A DNA stretch of 64,000 bases from Diplonema papillatum (Eukaryota > Euglenozoa > Diplonemea > Diplonemida > Diplonemidae): the NCBI GenBank assembly GCA_030068145.1, contig JAPJBO010001078.1:1-64000 (forward strand), read 5' to 3'. Shown here in pieces: positions 8,917-20,742 of the stretch. A model generated the notes under the pieces. That model did not search any database and was not told where the DNA came from. It saw nothing but the letters and a program-made list of their open reading frames with translations. How positions within the stretch are numbered: the first letter of the stretch is position 1; every line of letters begins with the position of its first letter. A program made the position numbers and the translations under genes.

Positions 8917-9585
8917 AAAAGGGCCAAAAACTGGTTCACGGGTCGTTTTTTGTCACTTTTTCGGGTCATTTTGGGTCACTTTTTCGCACTTTTTCGGACT
9001 TTGGTGGTTACTATTAGTTTGTGGGTACAGTTGTCCGTCTGTCTGTCTGTCCGTCTGTCCGAACCCGCGACTTTCTCAGGTCACTTTTTGACAAAAAAAA
9101 AATTGGCCCAAAAGGGCCAAAAACTGGTTCACGGGTCGTTTTTTGTCACTTTTTCGGGTCATTTTGGGTCACTTTTTCGCACTTTTTCGGACTTTGGTGG
9201 TTACTATTAGTTTGTGGGTACAGTTGTCCGTCTGTCTGTCTGTCCGTCTGTCCGAACCCGCGACTTTCTCAGGTCACTTTTTGACAAAAAAAAAATTGGC
9301 CCAAAAGGGCCAAAAACTGGTTCACGGGTCGTTTTTTGTCACTTTTTCGGGTCATTTTGGGTCACTTTTTCGCACTTTTTCGGACTTTGGTGGTTACTAT
9401 TAGTTTGTGGGTACAGTTGTCCGTCTGTCTGTCTGTCCGTCTGTCCGAACCCGCGACTTTCTCAGGTCACTTTTTGACAAAAAAAAAATTGGCCCAAAAG
9501 GGCCAAAAACTGGTTCACGGGTCGTTTTTTGTCACTTTTTCGGGTCATTTTGGGTCACTTTTTCGCACTTTTTCGGACTTTGGTG
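8917..9585. repeat. 193-bp tandem satellite array
   Basis: About 3.5 near-identical units, period 193 bp. Each contains GGCCCAAAAGGGCC (a perfect palindrome), a run of CTGTCTGTC-type tetramers, and repeated GGGTCACTTTTTCG-like words. Copies differ little, indicating recent amplification. Frames of 86-87 codons recur only because the unit lacks stops in some frames; I do not call them genes. Confidence 0.95.
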
Positions 9586-10180
9586 GTTGGGGGGTTTGTG
9601 GCTTTAGAAAAGCCACGACTGCATTTCATTCTGGGTCACTTTGGGTCAGCTTTTCGGGCTACATTCCATCTTTGGTGGTTTGGTGGTTACTATTAGTTTG
9701 TGGGTACGGTTGTCTGTCTGTCTGTCTGTCCGTCCGAACCCGCGACTTTCTCAGGTCACTTTTTGACAAAAAAAAAATTGGCCCAAAAGGGCCAAAAACT
9801 GGTTCACGGGTCGCTTTCTGTCACTTTTTCAGGTCATTTTGGGACACTTTTTCGCACTTTTTCGGACTTTGGTGGTTGGGGGGTTTGTGGCTTTAGAAAA
9901 GCCACGACTGCATTTCACGACTGCATTTCATTCTGGGTCACTTTGGGTCACCTTTTCGGGCTACATTCCAACTTTGGTGGTTTGGTGGTTTGGTGGTTTG
10001 GTGGTTGGGGGGTTTGTGGCTTTAGAAAAGCCACGACTGCATTTCATTCTGGGTCACTGTGGGTCAGCTTTTCGGGCTACATTCCAACTTGGGTGGTTGA
10101 GGGGTTTGTGGCTTTAGAAAAGCCACGACTGCATTTCATTCCGGGTCACTTTGAGTCACATTCCGACTTTGGTAGTTGGG
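9586..10180. repeat. Second tandem family with a hairpin, mixed with satellite units
   Basis: A unit containing GTGGCTTTAGAAAAGCCAC (perfect stem, small loop) and CGACTGCATTTCATTCTGGG recurs at about 9595, 9885, 10015 and 10110. One partial 193-bp unit lies between the first two. The array decays to unique sequence near 10200. Confidence 0.85.
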
Positions 10181-10439
10181 GGTGTATGACTTCAGAAATT
10201 CGACTAGTCGGACGTTGGTGGTTAGATTGATGTGGAGTCAGTTTGCGCCAATTTTCCCGGCGACTCTTTCTTGTGAATTGCATCAGCTTTGTTGAGTTTT
10301 CTTAAAATGGCAAACCCTTGTGCTGGCATATGTGGTTTCCTGTTTTTTTGGCAGGGGAAAGGGCCAACCACGCCAGCACTGATGGGAAGACTATTTCCTT
10401 TTTCTTTTGCATAGGGGAAAAAGCATTGTATCAAAGAAG
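10181..10439. other. Short unique stretch between arrays
   Basis: No gene seen. The part at 10318-10400 (TGTGCTGGCATATGTGG..., GCCAGCACTGATGGG) is a diverged relative of 17858-17945. Confidence 0.5.
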
Positions 10440-12446
10440 CTAGCTAATGGTGCTAGAACGAGTGCATGGACAATGTCAAATAGTGGCGCCAGAGATACAG
10501 AACGACCACAAATGACTAAAGAACAGTGCCAGAACACAGCGCACTGCCAGCCCAAACGGCCAGAGAACGGTATTGCCAAAGAACAGTGCTACGATGACCT
10601 CAAACTGCCACACAACGACCGTAGAACGACTGCAGCGGCAGTGGTAAAAAGACTCCAAATGTCCAAAGGATGTCGCCTTAATTGCAGGACGGCCGAAAGG
10701 CGGGGCCAGGAATGACACAGTGAATGCTGAACAAGCGGTGCTAGAACGGCGCTAGAGTGACCACAAACAGCTGGAGGACACCGCCTGAGAGACAACGAAT
10801 GGCCCCAGAGCAGCGATAGAAACGACCCCAAATGCCCACAAAACGGCCGAAGAGCGGCGCTAGAACGAGAACACAATGACCACAACTGGTGCCAGTGAGA
10901 CACGAATGGGCACAGAACTGCGGTAGAACGACTCCAAATGTCCAAGAAACGGCATCATTTTCCAGCAGCTAGAACGGCCGGGGAGCGGCGCTACATCGAC
11001 TTGTAATGGCCACAGAACGGTGCTAAAATGACGGTAAACCCGTCAGAGTCAGAGAATGGTGCAAGAGACAATGCACGGCCAGGGCGCCAGCGATAAAACG
11101 ACCCAAACCGGCGAGTGATGCTAGAACGACGAAAAATGCCCAGAGTGCGGAACCGGCATGACTGACCAGCTAACAAGCGGCGCTAGCCACAAAACGAAAG
11201 GATGACAACAAACGGCCAGAGGACGGCGCCAGAGAGACAACGAATGGCCACTGAGAAGCAGGGTAAAACGACTCCAAAACTCCAAGGCACGGCGCCAGAA
11301 TTACAGCAAACGGCCGAAGAGCTGCACCAGAACGACTGCGAATGGCCAAAGAACGTTGTCGGCGACTGCAAATGGCCGGAGATGGTGCCAAGAATATCAG
11401 TGAATGACCTACGTTTCATCATTTCCAAGAGCATACCAGAATAACAGCAAATGGCGGTAGAACAACTATGAATGCCCAGAGAGCGGCGGCGGAATGACAG
11501 CAGGCGGATAACAGATCGGCGCTTGAGCGACTGCTAATGACAAAAAAACGACGTTTGAATGACGTCCAATGCCCAAAGATCGGCGCCAGGGAGACAACAA
11601 ATGGCCCTCGACCGACTGCAAATTACCACAGACAGGCGCTAGAATAACAACAAACACCCAAGGATCAGCGCCAAAATGCTTCATCACGTCCAAAGGACGG
11701 AGCCAGAATAACAGCAAATGGCCAATGAGCGGCGGTAGAACGACTACGAGTGCCAAGAAAGCGGCGACAAAATGACAGCAAGCTGATATCAGAACGGCGT
11801 TTGAATGACCACGAATGCCTGAGAAGTGGCACCAGATTGACAGCCAACGGCCACAGATCGGCGCTCTAGACTGCGAATGACAAAGTAATGGCGTTTGAAT
11901 GACATCAAACACCCATACATCGGCGCCAGTGACACAGCAAACGGCCCTCGACTGACTGCAAATGACCAAAGACCGGCGCTAGAATAACAACAAACTACCA
12001 AGGATCGGCGCCAGAACGCTACATCATGCAACAGCAAATGGCCAAGGAGCACTGAAAACAGCGTTCGAATGACATCAAACGCCCAAAGATCGGCAACAAA
12101 CGGCGAAACCTCGATGGAAGCTACAACAACAACAAACGCTCAATGACCGGCGCCAAAACGCTTCATCATGTCCAACGGACGAAGCCAGAATAACAGCAAA
12201 TCGGAAAGGAGCTGCGGTAGAACGACTACGAATGCCCAGAGAGCGGTGGCAGATGACAGCAATCGGATAACAGAACGGCGTTTGGATGACCACGAATGCG
12301 CGCCAGATTGACAGCGAACGGCCACAGATCGGCGTTCGATAGACTGCGAATGACCAAAGAACGGTGTTTGAATGACATCAAACGCCCGTAAGCGAAATCC
12401 TAAAAACGCTTGATGCAGGGTAGATGGCCAGATAACAGAACCAGCA
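10440..12446. repeat. Degenerate 30-35 bp minisatellite, higher-order unit 1
   Basis: The sequence is built from variants of a roughly 32-bp word, approximately AAGAACGGCGCTAGAACGAC followed by TGCAAATGGCC. Words are diverged, but long ordered blocks recur: 11466-12446 resembles 14880-16258. Weak open frames inside are a by-product of stop-poor repeats. It ends at ACCAGCATG, where a 1.8-kb insertion begins. Confidence 0.85.
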
Positions 12447-14236
12447 TGTGGCGCATTTGAAGGCCTGATTTTGACAGTAACTGGTAGGTAGCTGACAGTA
12501 ACTGGCAGGTAACTTTTTTTCAGCCTCAAAATAAATATTTTTGTGCAGCTTTTCGCACTTAGCAGAAAAAAGGGCTCGGAAACTTCGACGCTTACAAGGC
12601 TCGATCCCTTCGCAACAGATGCCAAGATGTGATGGAGGAAAAACAACCCATGTACTCTTGCAGCAAATCATCAATTCTCGTTGACATCTCCTTCGTGGAA
12701 GAACAGCGGCGGGTCCAATGGTCTCTTGTCTTGGTCGACTTCTGTATAAGGGCATCCGGGGGAATTCGTTGTCGTGTCTTGGATTTGCACATCTGGGGGC
12801 CCTTCGCTGCAACTTTTGTGTGAGTCTCCATGTCACCCTCAAGCAAGCTTGCATGCAGAAAGTCGATGTCCTTCTCATCCTCGCTCTCTTGCCACTCCAA
12901 CACAGGCCTTCCTTTTTTCGCTGGCTTATTGTCGATTTTGCTCCTCTAGCTTGGCACTGCTGAAGTGGTACTGGTCTCTGCCAGTCCGTTCTGTAGTCCA
13001 AGCGGAATGGAATCGTTTCCTTTTCCGAGCTTCAACGTTTTCTGCTGCCAACTGCTTGGTGTTGCCCCACAGCCGCTTTTCTTCGACCAGCTGCTTCTTT
13101 CGCTCTGTTGCCAAGAGAGCAAGAAGCTCTTTGAGACGACCCTGAGGAAGGATGACAAGGATGACAGTCGGTAACTCGGACTCCTTACAGCAAACCTTTG
13201 CCTTACCATCTCGTCACGAACTCTTGTGGTTTGCATCTCGCAAGATTCGCTTCATTTTCCCTCATGCCCCTTCCAGCACTGGGACCAAGCACCACGAGCC
13301 ACTTCATGATCGAGATCGTCGGAGGGACAGTACTTTGTGATACTCGTAGTACAGCCCGCTTGCGATGCGGAGGAGGAATTCCACTTCGGATGCGCTGGAG
13401 ATACTGGGTATGAGAACCTTTGACCTCTTCACTCTAAAAGGTGAGGATAGTTTCCTATCTTGTGCTGCAGGTTCCATGAGGTCTTTCTTGCCGGGCAGGT
13501 AAAGTTACTGCATCGTCTGATCGGCTTGCACGTGAGTGGCAACAAAAATAAGCATGGGGGCTGGCTCACTCCCTATCCTTGCTCCCTGCCGTTCAAGGGA
13601 CCTTACTACTTCGTTTTGAATCAGAAACAGCGGGAAGCCTCCGTTGGTGCTGCCATAACAGAAAGGTGGAGGGGGCGATGGGGACTGTAGGAAAATGAAG
13701 CCAGAAATCACATTCTGGAAAAGTCTTGTGGCTGGTGGACGAATTCGTCACTACGGCTTTTCTCCGAGGGACTGGATGTTGCACGGCATAACAGGTTGCG
13801 GGGTCGGTCGCGGTGTGTCGGTTACAATCGTTTGACGGGATGTTCGGTAGAGCACTTGGTCGCTGGAGACTTTCCTTACCCGCCACTTGTGGACAATTTA
13901 TTAATGTTTTCCAAGTAAGCACCACAAAGTCTCATCTCACCAGCAGGCGGGGGGTACACCGTCCTGCGCGTTTTCACTGCCCTTTGCGGTTTGTTTAGTG
14001 TCAGGTTTTAGATAATTTGTGTGAGGTTTCTATCCTCACTCGTTATTTCGCACACAACTTGGATGCATCCCTCGGGAAACCCGCCCAGGTGGTGAAACCC
14101 CCAAACTTTCTAGTACACAACAGTACGAACTGGGGGAAAAAAATATTGAAACCCGGCCTGATTTTTACAGTAACTGGTAGGTAACTGGCAGTACCTGCTA
14201 GGTAACTTTGCTCGATACCAAACGCGCCAGCATGAC
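12447..14236. mobile_element. 1.8-kb insertion in the minisatellite with 8-bp duplication CCAGCATG
   Basis: Array sequence reads ...ACCAGCATG at 12446 and resumes after a second CCAGCATG near 14230 with ACAATATATA. The next unit has the undisturbed join ACCAGCATGACAATATATAG at about 16250, an empty site. Ends are CGCATTTG (left, after TGG) and CAAACGCG (right), a weak terminal inverted repeat. Inside each end lies a direct repeat of about 55 bp rich in CAGTAACTGGTAGGTA. An 8-bp duplication suits a hAT-like DNA transposon, but no transposase is recognised. It carries a broken spliced gene. Confidence 0.65.
12592..13715 (-). pseudogene. Unrecognised intron-bearing gene remnant inside the insertion
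   Basis: Several minus-strand stretches look coding: one near 13560-13690, one around 13330-13490 containing ASEVEFLLRIASGLYYEY, a charged helix near 12930-13140 (ERKKQLVEEKRLWGNTKQL) and an acidic segment at 12640-12930 (LEWQESEDEKDIDFLHA). A plausible GT-AG intron joins DEM to GRLKELLALL at about 13208-13142. The frame is interrupted about twice, so it looks dead. I recognise no family. It may be the cargo or transposase of the insertion, or a captured host gene. Confidence 0.45.
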
Positions 14237-16850
14237 AATATATAAATATAGCGAGGCTAGAATGAGCACAATGCGACCAATGAGCGGCGCTAGAATGACT
14301 GCCAACGGTCGAAGAATAATGCTAGAACTAGAACAACCGTCGCTGGCCAAAGAATAGAATTCGAATGACTACCAATTCTCTTCAACAGCGGCGGCAGACT
14401 GACAGTGAATGGACAAAGGGCGGTGCTCTCGTGGCCAATGAACGGCACAGAACGGCGTCAGCATGACTGCCAATGGGCAGAGAGCAGCGATAGAACGACT
14501 GCAAATGACCGGAGACAGTGCCAAGAATACCAGCCAATGACCAACGAGCGGCGCCAGTGATCGCCCAAAGGATGAAAGCAAATGACCAACGCACGGCGCA
14601 AGGACGACTACCAATGTCCAAAGAACGGAGCTTGACTGAGTGCCAATGGTCAAAGAATGGCGCCAGAACGACTGCAAATGGCCAGAGAACGGCGCAAGAA
14701 AGACTACAAAGGCCCAGGGAGACAACAAACGGCCCTTGACCGACTGAGAATTTCCAAAGACAGGCACTAGAATAACAACAAACACCCAAAGATCAGCGCC
14801 AAATCGCTTCATCACGTCCACAGGACGGAGCCAGAATAACAGCAAATGGCCAATGAGCGGCGGTAGAACGACTACGAATGCCCAGAAAGCGGCGGCGGAA
14901 TGACAGCAGGCGGATAACAGATCGGCGCTCGAGCGACTGCTAATGACAAAAAAACGGCGGTTTAATGACGTCCAATGCCCGAAGATCGGCGCCAAAAAGA
15001 CAACAAACGGCCCTCGACCGACTGCAAATTACCAAAGACAGGCGCTAGAATAACAGCAATCGCCCAAAGATCAGCGCCAAAACGCTTCATCACGCCCATA
15101 GGACGGAGCCAGAATAACAGCAAATGGCCAATGACTACGAATGCCCAGAAAGCGGCGGCGGAATGACAGCCAACGGCCACAGATCGGCGCTCGAGCGACT
15201 GCTAATGACAAAAAAACGGCGATTTAATGACATCCAATGCCCAAAGATCGGCGCCAGGGAGACAACAAACGGCCCTCGACCGACTGCAAATTACCACAGA
15301 CAGGCGCTAGAATAACAACAAACGCCCAAGGATCAGCGCCAAAACGCTTCATCACGTCCAAAGGACGGAGCCAGAATAACAGCAAATGGCCAATGAGCGG
15401 CGGTAGAACGACTACGAGTGCCAATAAAGCGGCGACGGAATGACAGCACGCTGATATCAGAACGGCGTTTGAATGACCACGAATGCCTGAGAAGTGGCAC
15501 CAGATTGACAGCCAACGGTCACACATCGGCGCTCGAGCGACTGTAAATGGCAAAGTAACGGTGTTTGAATGACATCAAACGCCCATACATCGGCGCCAGC
15601 GACACAGCAAACGGCCCTCGACTGCAAATAACCAGAGACCGGCGCTAGAATAACAACAACTACCAAGGATCGGCGCCAGAACACTTCATCATGCGCAAAG
15701 GGCGGTGTCAGGACAACAGCAAATGGCCAAGGAGTAGCGGTAGAACGACGACGAATGTCCAGAGAGCGGCGGACAAAGAAAACAGTGTTCGAATGACATC
15801 AAACGCCCAAAGATCGGCAACAAACGACGAAAGAGCGGTCCTCGATTGACTGCAAAGACCAAAGAACGCTAGAATAACAACAAACGCCCAAAGATCGGCA
15901 GCAAACGCCGAAACCTCGATGGAAGCTACAACAACAACAACGGCTCAATGACCGGCGCCAAAACGCTTCATCATGTCCAAAGGACGAAGCCAGAATAACA
16001 GCAAATGGGAAAGGAGCTGCGGTAGAACGACTACGAATGCCCAGAGAGCGGTGGCAGATGACAGCGATCGCTGATAATAGAATGCCGATTGGATGACCAC
16101 GAATGCCTAAGAAGTGGCACCAGATTGACAGCGAACGGCCACAGATCGGCGTTCGATAGACTGACCAAAGAACGGTGTTTGAATGACATCAAACGCCCGT
16201 AAGCAAAATCCTAAAAACGCTTGATGCACGGTAGATGGCCCGATAACAGCACCAGCATGACAATATATAGCGACGCTAGAATGAGCACAATGCGACCAAT
16301 GAGCGGCGCTAGAATGACTACCAAAGTTCAAATAACGGCGCTAGACTGGCTGCCAACGGCCGAAGAATAATGCTAGAACTAGAACAACCGTCGCTGGCCA
16401 AAGAATGGAATTGGAATGACTACCAATTCTCTTCAACAGCGGCGGCAGACTGACAGTGAATGGCCAAAGGGCGGTGCTCTCGTGGCCAATGAACGGCGCT
16501 TGAAGGACAGCAAATGGCCACAGAACGGCGTCAGCATGACTGCCAATGGGCAGAGAGCAGCGATAGAACGACTGCAATGGGCAGAGAGCAGCGATAGAAC
16601 GACTGCAAATGACCGGAGACAGTGCCAAGAATACCAGCCAATGACCAACGAGCGGCGCCAGCGATCGCCCAAAGGATGAAAGCAAATGACCAACGCGCGG
16701 CGCAGGGACGACTACCAATGTTCAAAGAACGGAGCTAGACTGAGTGCCAATGGTAAAGAATGGCGCAGAACGACTGCAAATGGCCAGAGAACGGCGCAAG
16801 AAAGACTACAAGAGCGGCGCTGAATTACTGCAAATGTTCATAGATTGGTT
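14237..16850. repeat. Degenerate minisatellite, higher-order units 2 and 3
   Basis: A second unit runs from CAATATATA at about 14237 to about 16258; a third, partial, unit starts at 16259 with CAATATATAGCGACGC. The block 14282-14790 matches about 16285-16830 closely. Within unit 2, blocks of about 260-340 bp (for example GGCGGCGGAATGACAGC at 14890 and 15156) recur again, so there are at least three nested periods. Confidence 0.9.
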
Positions 16851-17059
16851 GCCAACGAATGAACAGTTTCGTTTGCCCAAACAGGAAGTCAGAAAACAAA
16901 GCTGTCGAAGATTTGTGCTTGATCATCAGTCAAAGACAGGTCTTCGGTGACAGAATACAATTGGAGAAACAACAACAATGTGTCAGGAACAGGCAACTAT
17001 CCATCTCCTGGGTGGGGGCTTGCAATTTTGTGATCTCTACAGGGAGATATTTTGTGTGT

Positions 17060-17640
17060 GTCTCTTGATTGGATGCATCGGTCAAGAATTCATCCAAAGA
17101 AAATGAATATCTTTCTTAGAACCTCTTCAACGGCACGCAGCTTCACGTACCTTGCTAAAGAAACACGATAGGCGACCTTCCCCCGACTTCAGAAATGGGG
17201 GCTTGTCCTCCGACTTTCCGACTCTCGAAATCCCTTTCGTATTCTGAGCTTCTGTTACAGTTTATTTCGATGCATCGGTCAAAGGCTCACTAAAATGAGT
17301 ACCCACAGCTTTTTCAGAACCTCTTCAAGTAACCGCAAATTCGCATACCTTGATTCTTTCCGCACAAGACGGCCACATCCACCAATCGAGAACCCCAGGC
17401 CCTCTGAAGCCCCGTTTCCTGCACTTATGAAAAGGCAGTAGGAGACCTGATGTCGAAATGGGGGTCTTGTTCTCCCGAAGTTCGGACCCTCGTAACACTG
17501 TCGTTCGTCTCAGCTTCGGGTTCCTGTCAGGTTTCTTTGAATGCATCGGTCAAAATCTTACCAAAATGAGTACCGTACATCTCCCAGAACCTCTACAATG
17601 ACTCGTAAATTAACATACCTTGATGGCTTCCCTGCGAAAT
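17060..17640. repeat. Three diverged copies of a 200-270 bp repeat
   Basis: The word ATGCATCGGTCAA occurs at about 17072, 17270 and 17540. Each is followed by AAAATGAGTACC-like sequence, CAGAACCTCTTCAA and a CATACCTTGA end. A fourth copy is at 21690-21780. No coding potential seen. Confidence 0.8.
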
Positions 17641-17770
17641 CCTAAAGACGTCGTCGGACACCATCTTGTGCAATTTTCTTGTTCGTTACTTCTTGGTTGG
17701 TTCTTCTTCCTCCTGTTCGGTGTTCTCTTTCGAGTCGCACTCCATCACAGGGGGGTGTGGGGGGGGGCAC

Positions 17771-17852
17771 GCAATCCCGCCGCCAGGCGGGATTGCGTGT
17801 GCGGGTTTGCGGGTTTGCGGGTTTGCGGGTTTGCGGGTTTGCGGGTTTGCGG
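17771..17852. repeat. Hairpin plus (GTTTGCGG)n microsatellite
   Basis: GCAATCCCGCCGCCAGGCGG and the following GATTGC form a near-perfect hairpin at 17771-17796. About six 8-bp units GTTTGCGG follow directly. Confidence 0.85.
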
Positions 17853-17927
17853 GGGATGTGCTGGCATCTGTGGTTCCTGTCTTTGGCCTTGCTGCGAAAG
17901 GGGCCTCCACACCAGCACCGATGGGGA

Positions 17928-18430
17928 GATTTTTTTTTTTTCCTTTGTAAGAACGGGAAACCAAAAGAGAGACCGAAGAAAAACAGAAGGAGACAAAAGA
18001 TTCACCACAAAAACATAAGCATGGCCATTTTAATCTATTTTATCAGGGCTGGTTCAGTTTTGGTGGCGGACCACCTGCCCTCTTCGATCCGCGGTGGCAA
18101 GCCACCTCGCATCTTTGTTTTTTTTTCATTTTCTCTGTTGAGGCCTGTTTGTGTTTTTGCTGGTTGCATGGTGAGGGGGGGGTGACAAAAGAGAAGTGCA
18201 AACCTTGGCCGGACCGGACCTGCACCCCTCGAGCCGCCATAAAAAGAAACAGCATACCCTGTACCAAAACAAAAAAGGGCATACCGCACAGAGGAGGCTG
18301 AAAGGGAAGAAACAGAGAACTGAAAGGAAACGGGTGGGGATGGAAGGGTGAACAGCAAAAGAAATGAACGAGAGAGAGAGCGAGAGAGTGAGTGAGAGAG
18401 AGAGAGAGAGACAGTGTGGGTGAGAGGGTG

Positions 18431-18464
<34 letters not shown>

Positions 18465-18667
18465 CGGTGGAGTGGGTGAGAGACAAGGGCGAGTGCGGGG
18501 GAGAGTGAGGGGTAGGGTGGGGGTGGGGAGGTGGGGGGGTTGGGTTTTGTGTTTGTGGGAGAGGGAGCGGGGGGGGTTTGGGGTCGAGGGATGGGGAGGG
18601 GAGTGCGCCAGGTTTGGGGGTGGGGGTGGGCCATTGGGCTCCCCCCGTTGGTTCAGGGGCTCGTGCC
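17928..18667. other. Repeat-rich 3' flank of the protease frame
   Basis: It holds an A run on the minus strand (about 17930-17942), a piece at 18000-18105 (TTTATCAGGGCTG..., GGTGGCGGACCACCTGCCC) repeated at 20938-21032, a (GA)n tract, and a G-rich tract (18480-18640). It may be the 3' untranslated part of the element that carries the protease frame, ending in the A run. Confidence 0.5.
18366..18470. repeat. (GA)n microsatellite
   Basis: Long GAGAGA runs with interruptions; the opposite strand reads as Leu/Ser repeats in open frames that I do not consider genes. Confidence 0.9.
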
Positions 18668-20710
18668 TCATTTTAGCGGCAGCGGGACCTGGGCGTACAA
18701 AGTCGTGTAGACCGCGTCGAGCTCGTGCCATGCGGGGTCCTGGCGGCTTTCTCCTGCCTCGGTGTCCATGAACAGGATCCCCTTCCCTTTCGGGTGTGCC
18801 CTGGCATACTTCCATTGGCCCTCCTCCCCGTCTTGCAACGTCCCCAGGAGGGCAGACCACCTCCCCGGGGGGTGCTTTCGAGGCGGTTTCCCCCTGAGGA
18901 GGATGATGCCCAGAAGGTCGCGAGCCGCCACCGTCAGTGTTTCCGCTGTGCACCTCCCTCGCAGTGCGAGCTGCTCGTCTATGGGTGTCTCGAAGTCCGA
19001 GGACCTGCGGCGCTCCCATGCTAGCCACATCTGGATCCTGAACAACTGGGCGAAGGGCACCCTCCGCCGCCCGTGTGCGACTGCCAGCCAGTTAAGGGCC
19101 GCCCATCCCCACTCGTCCGCCACTCTCCCCTGCCCCGCCTTCCTGTGTAGCGAGATTGGGAACCTGTCCTCTAGCTCCGGGGGTGTCACCACGTCCCATG
19201 CGTACTTCGGTCCCCTGGCCTTCTTTGTTATTCCCCGGGTTGGCCCTGGGGGCTCGTCCTCGCCTCCCTCATCGCATGCCGAGTCCGCGTCTCTCTTCCT
19301 CCGCACGCCCGCAAGCCGGAAAGCAATGCCCTCCTCTGCATCCATGTCAGGAACTCCCCTCGCAGGGAACAGCTCCGCTCCTGGGTCGCCGGCCTGGCCA
19401 TCCGGCCCCGAGGTGCCTGGCCTCGCCGCCGACTCTTGCGCCGTTTCGGGTTCAGGAGTCCGGGGTGTGTCGGGGGGTGTCACGTGAAAGGCCTGCCCTC
19501 CCTGTCCATCCCCTACTCCCATGCCCCTTGCCGCTGTGACAGTCCTCGGGCCTGTCGATAGGGAGTTGGGCTCGTCTGACTCTGAGCTCAACGAGTCCTT
19601 TTCGTCGTCCCCGGCGGCCTCAGCTTCGAGCTTCCCCTCCTGCGGGGCTCTGCCCGCCGCCAATCTCCTTGTTGCTTCTTCGAACCTTGCAAGGTACTCC
19701 TCGGAGCTCGGCCCCTCGTCGCTGGTCCCACTGTTCGCTGGCCCGTGCCCACCCTCGGTCTCGCTCGTGCGTTGGGGTGTGCTCTGCGTTGTGGCCTTTG
19801 GCGCGGTCACGACGGGGCTGTGGCCTTCGCTGGCCGTTGCCTCTGCTGGCCCCGCCCCCGTGTCTGCGGGGCTTCTCATCGCGTCACTCGGGGAGCGGCC
19901 GGGGTGTTCTGGGTAAACCTCGGGGTCTCCTGTCGGTGCCTCCGGCTGCGGGTGGCGCGGGCGCGTAGCTCCCTGCGCCCCCACTCCACCGCCTTCTCTG
20001 TTGCCATTGTCGGCCTCCCCGGCTTCCGGTATGTCTTGGCTTGCCGAGCCGAGGGGCGCTGCGTCCCTGGTGTCGCCTAGCGCCTCGGGTTGCTCAAGGG
20101 TCGGCTGGTATGCAAAGAGAAAGGTGTCTGTGTCTTCATACCTCGGCGCGGTTGAAAAGCTCGTGTTCATCCCGTCGAGCATTGTCCACCTCTGACCCCT
20201 CTCGGCATGCTCGTTGTGCGCGTGCACTATGTAGTGGCTTGCATTGTTCTCTCCTGTGTGCGACACCACTGCCACGAGTCTCAGTCGTTTGCCTAGGCCT
20301 GGCAGGGTTATCGCAACGTCCGCAGCTACTGCTCTCCTGTCTGTGCCTCCAAAGGGGCGTGCCCTCTGCAGTTGGATAAGCACCGTTGTGCCGGCTCGAC
20401 TGAAGGAGGGCTTGGTCTGGGACTCCCCCCTGGTCCCGCAACTCACGCACCTGTAGTCCTCCCCCGCCGAGGACCACGAGAACGCTTCGTCTAAGCCCTC
20501 CTGTAGCGTCCCGGCCCTCACGGGGAGGATGGTTGTGTCAAGGTCCTCGTGGGCAGTGTGGCCAGCCTGGCACTTCCCGCACCTGACATCGACCGTGTAC
20601 CTGTGCCCTAGGCCCGCGATCCGGTCTGTCTGCCTTTTTTTTTTTTTAAGGGGCTCTCGAGAGACAAGGCAGGTAGGGACACAGAACACCATAAGTAAAT
20701 AAAAATCAAG

Positions 20711-20742
<32 letters not shown>

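Noticed and set aside
8917-9610. Repeated 86-87 codon frames in the satellite
   Set aside because: They recur exactly with the 193-bp unit, are compositionally simple, and result from stop-free repeats.
10440-12400. Minus-strand Val/Ile/Leu-rich frames resembling membrane proteins
   Set aside because: They follow the 32-bp repeat period and vary freely among units.
17798-17852. Telomeric repeat
   Set aside because: (GTTTGCGG)n is short, internal and 8 bp long; known telomere repeats differ and no end structure is present.
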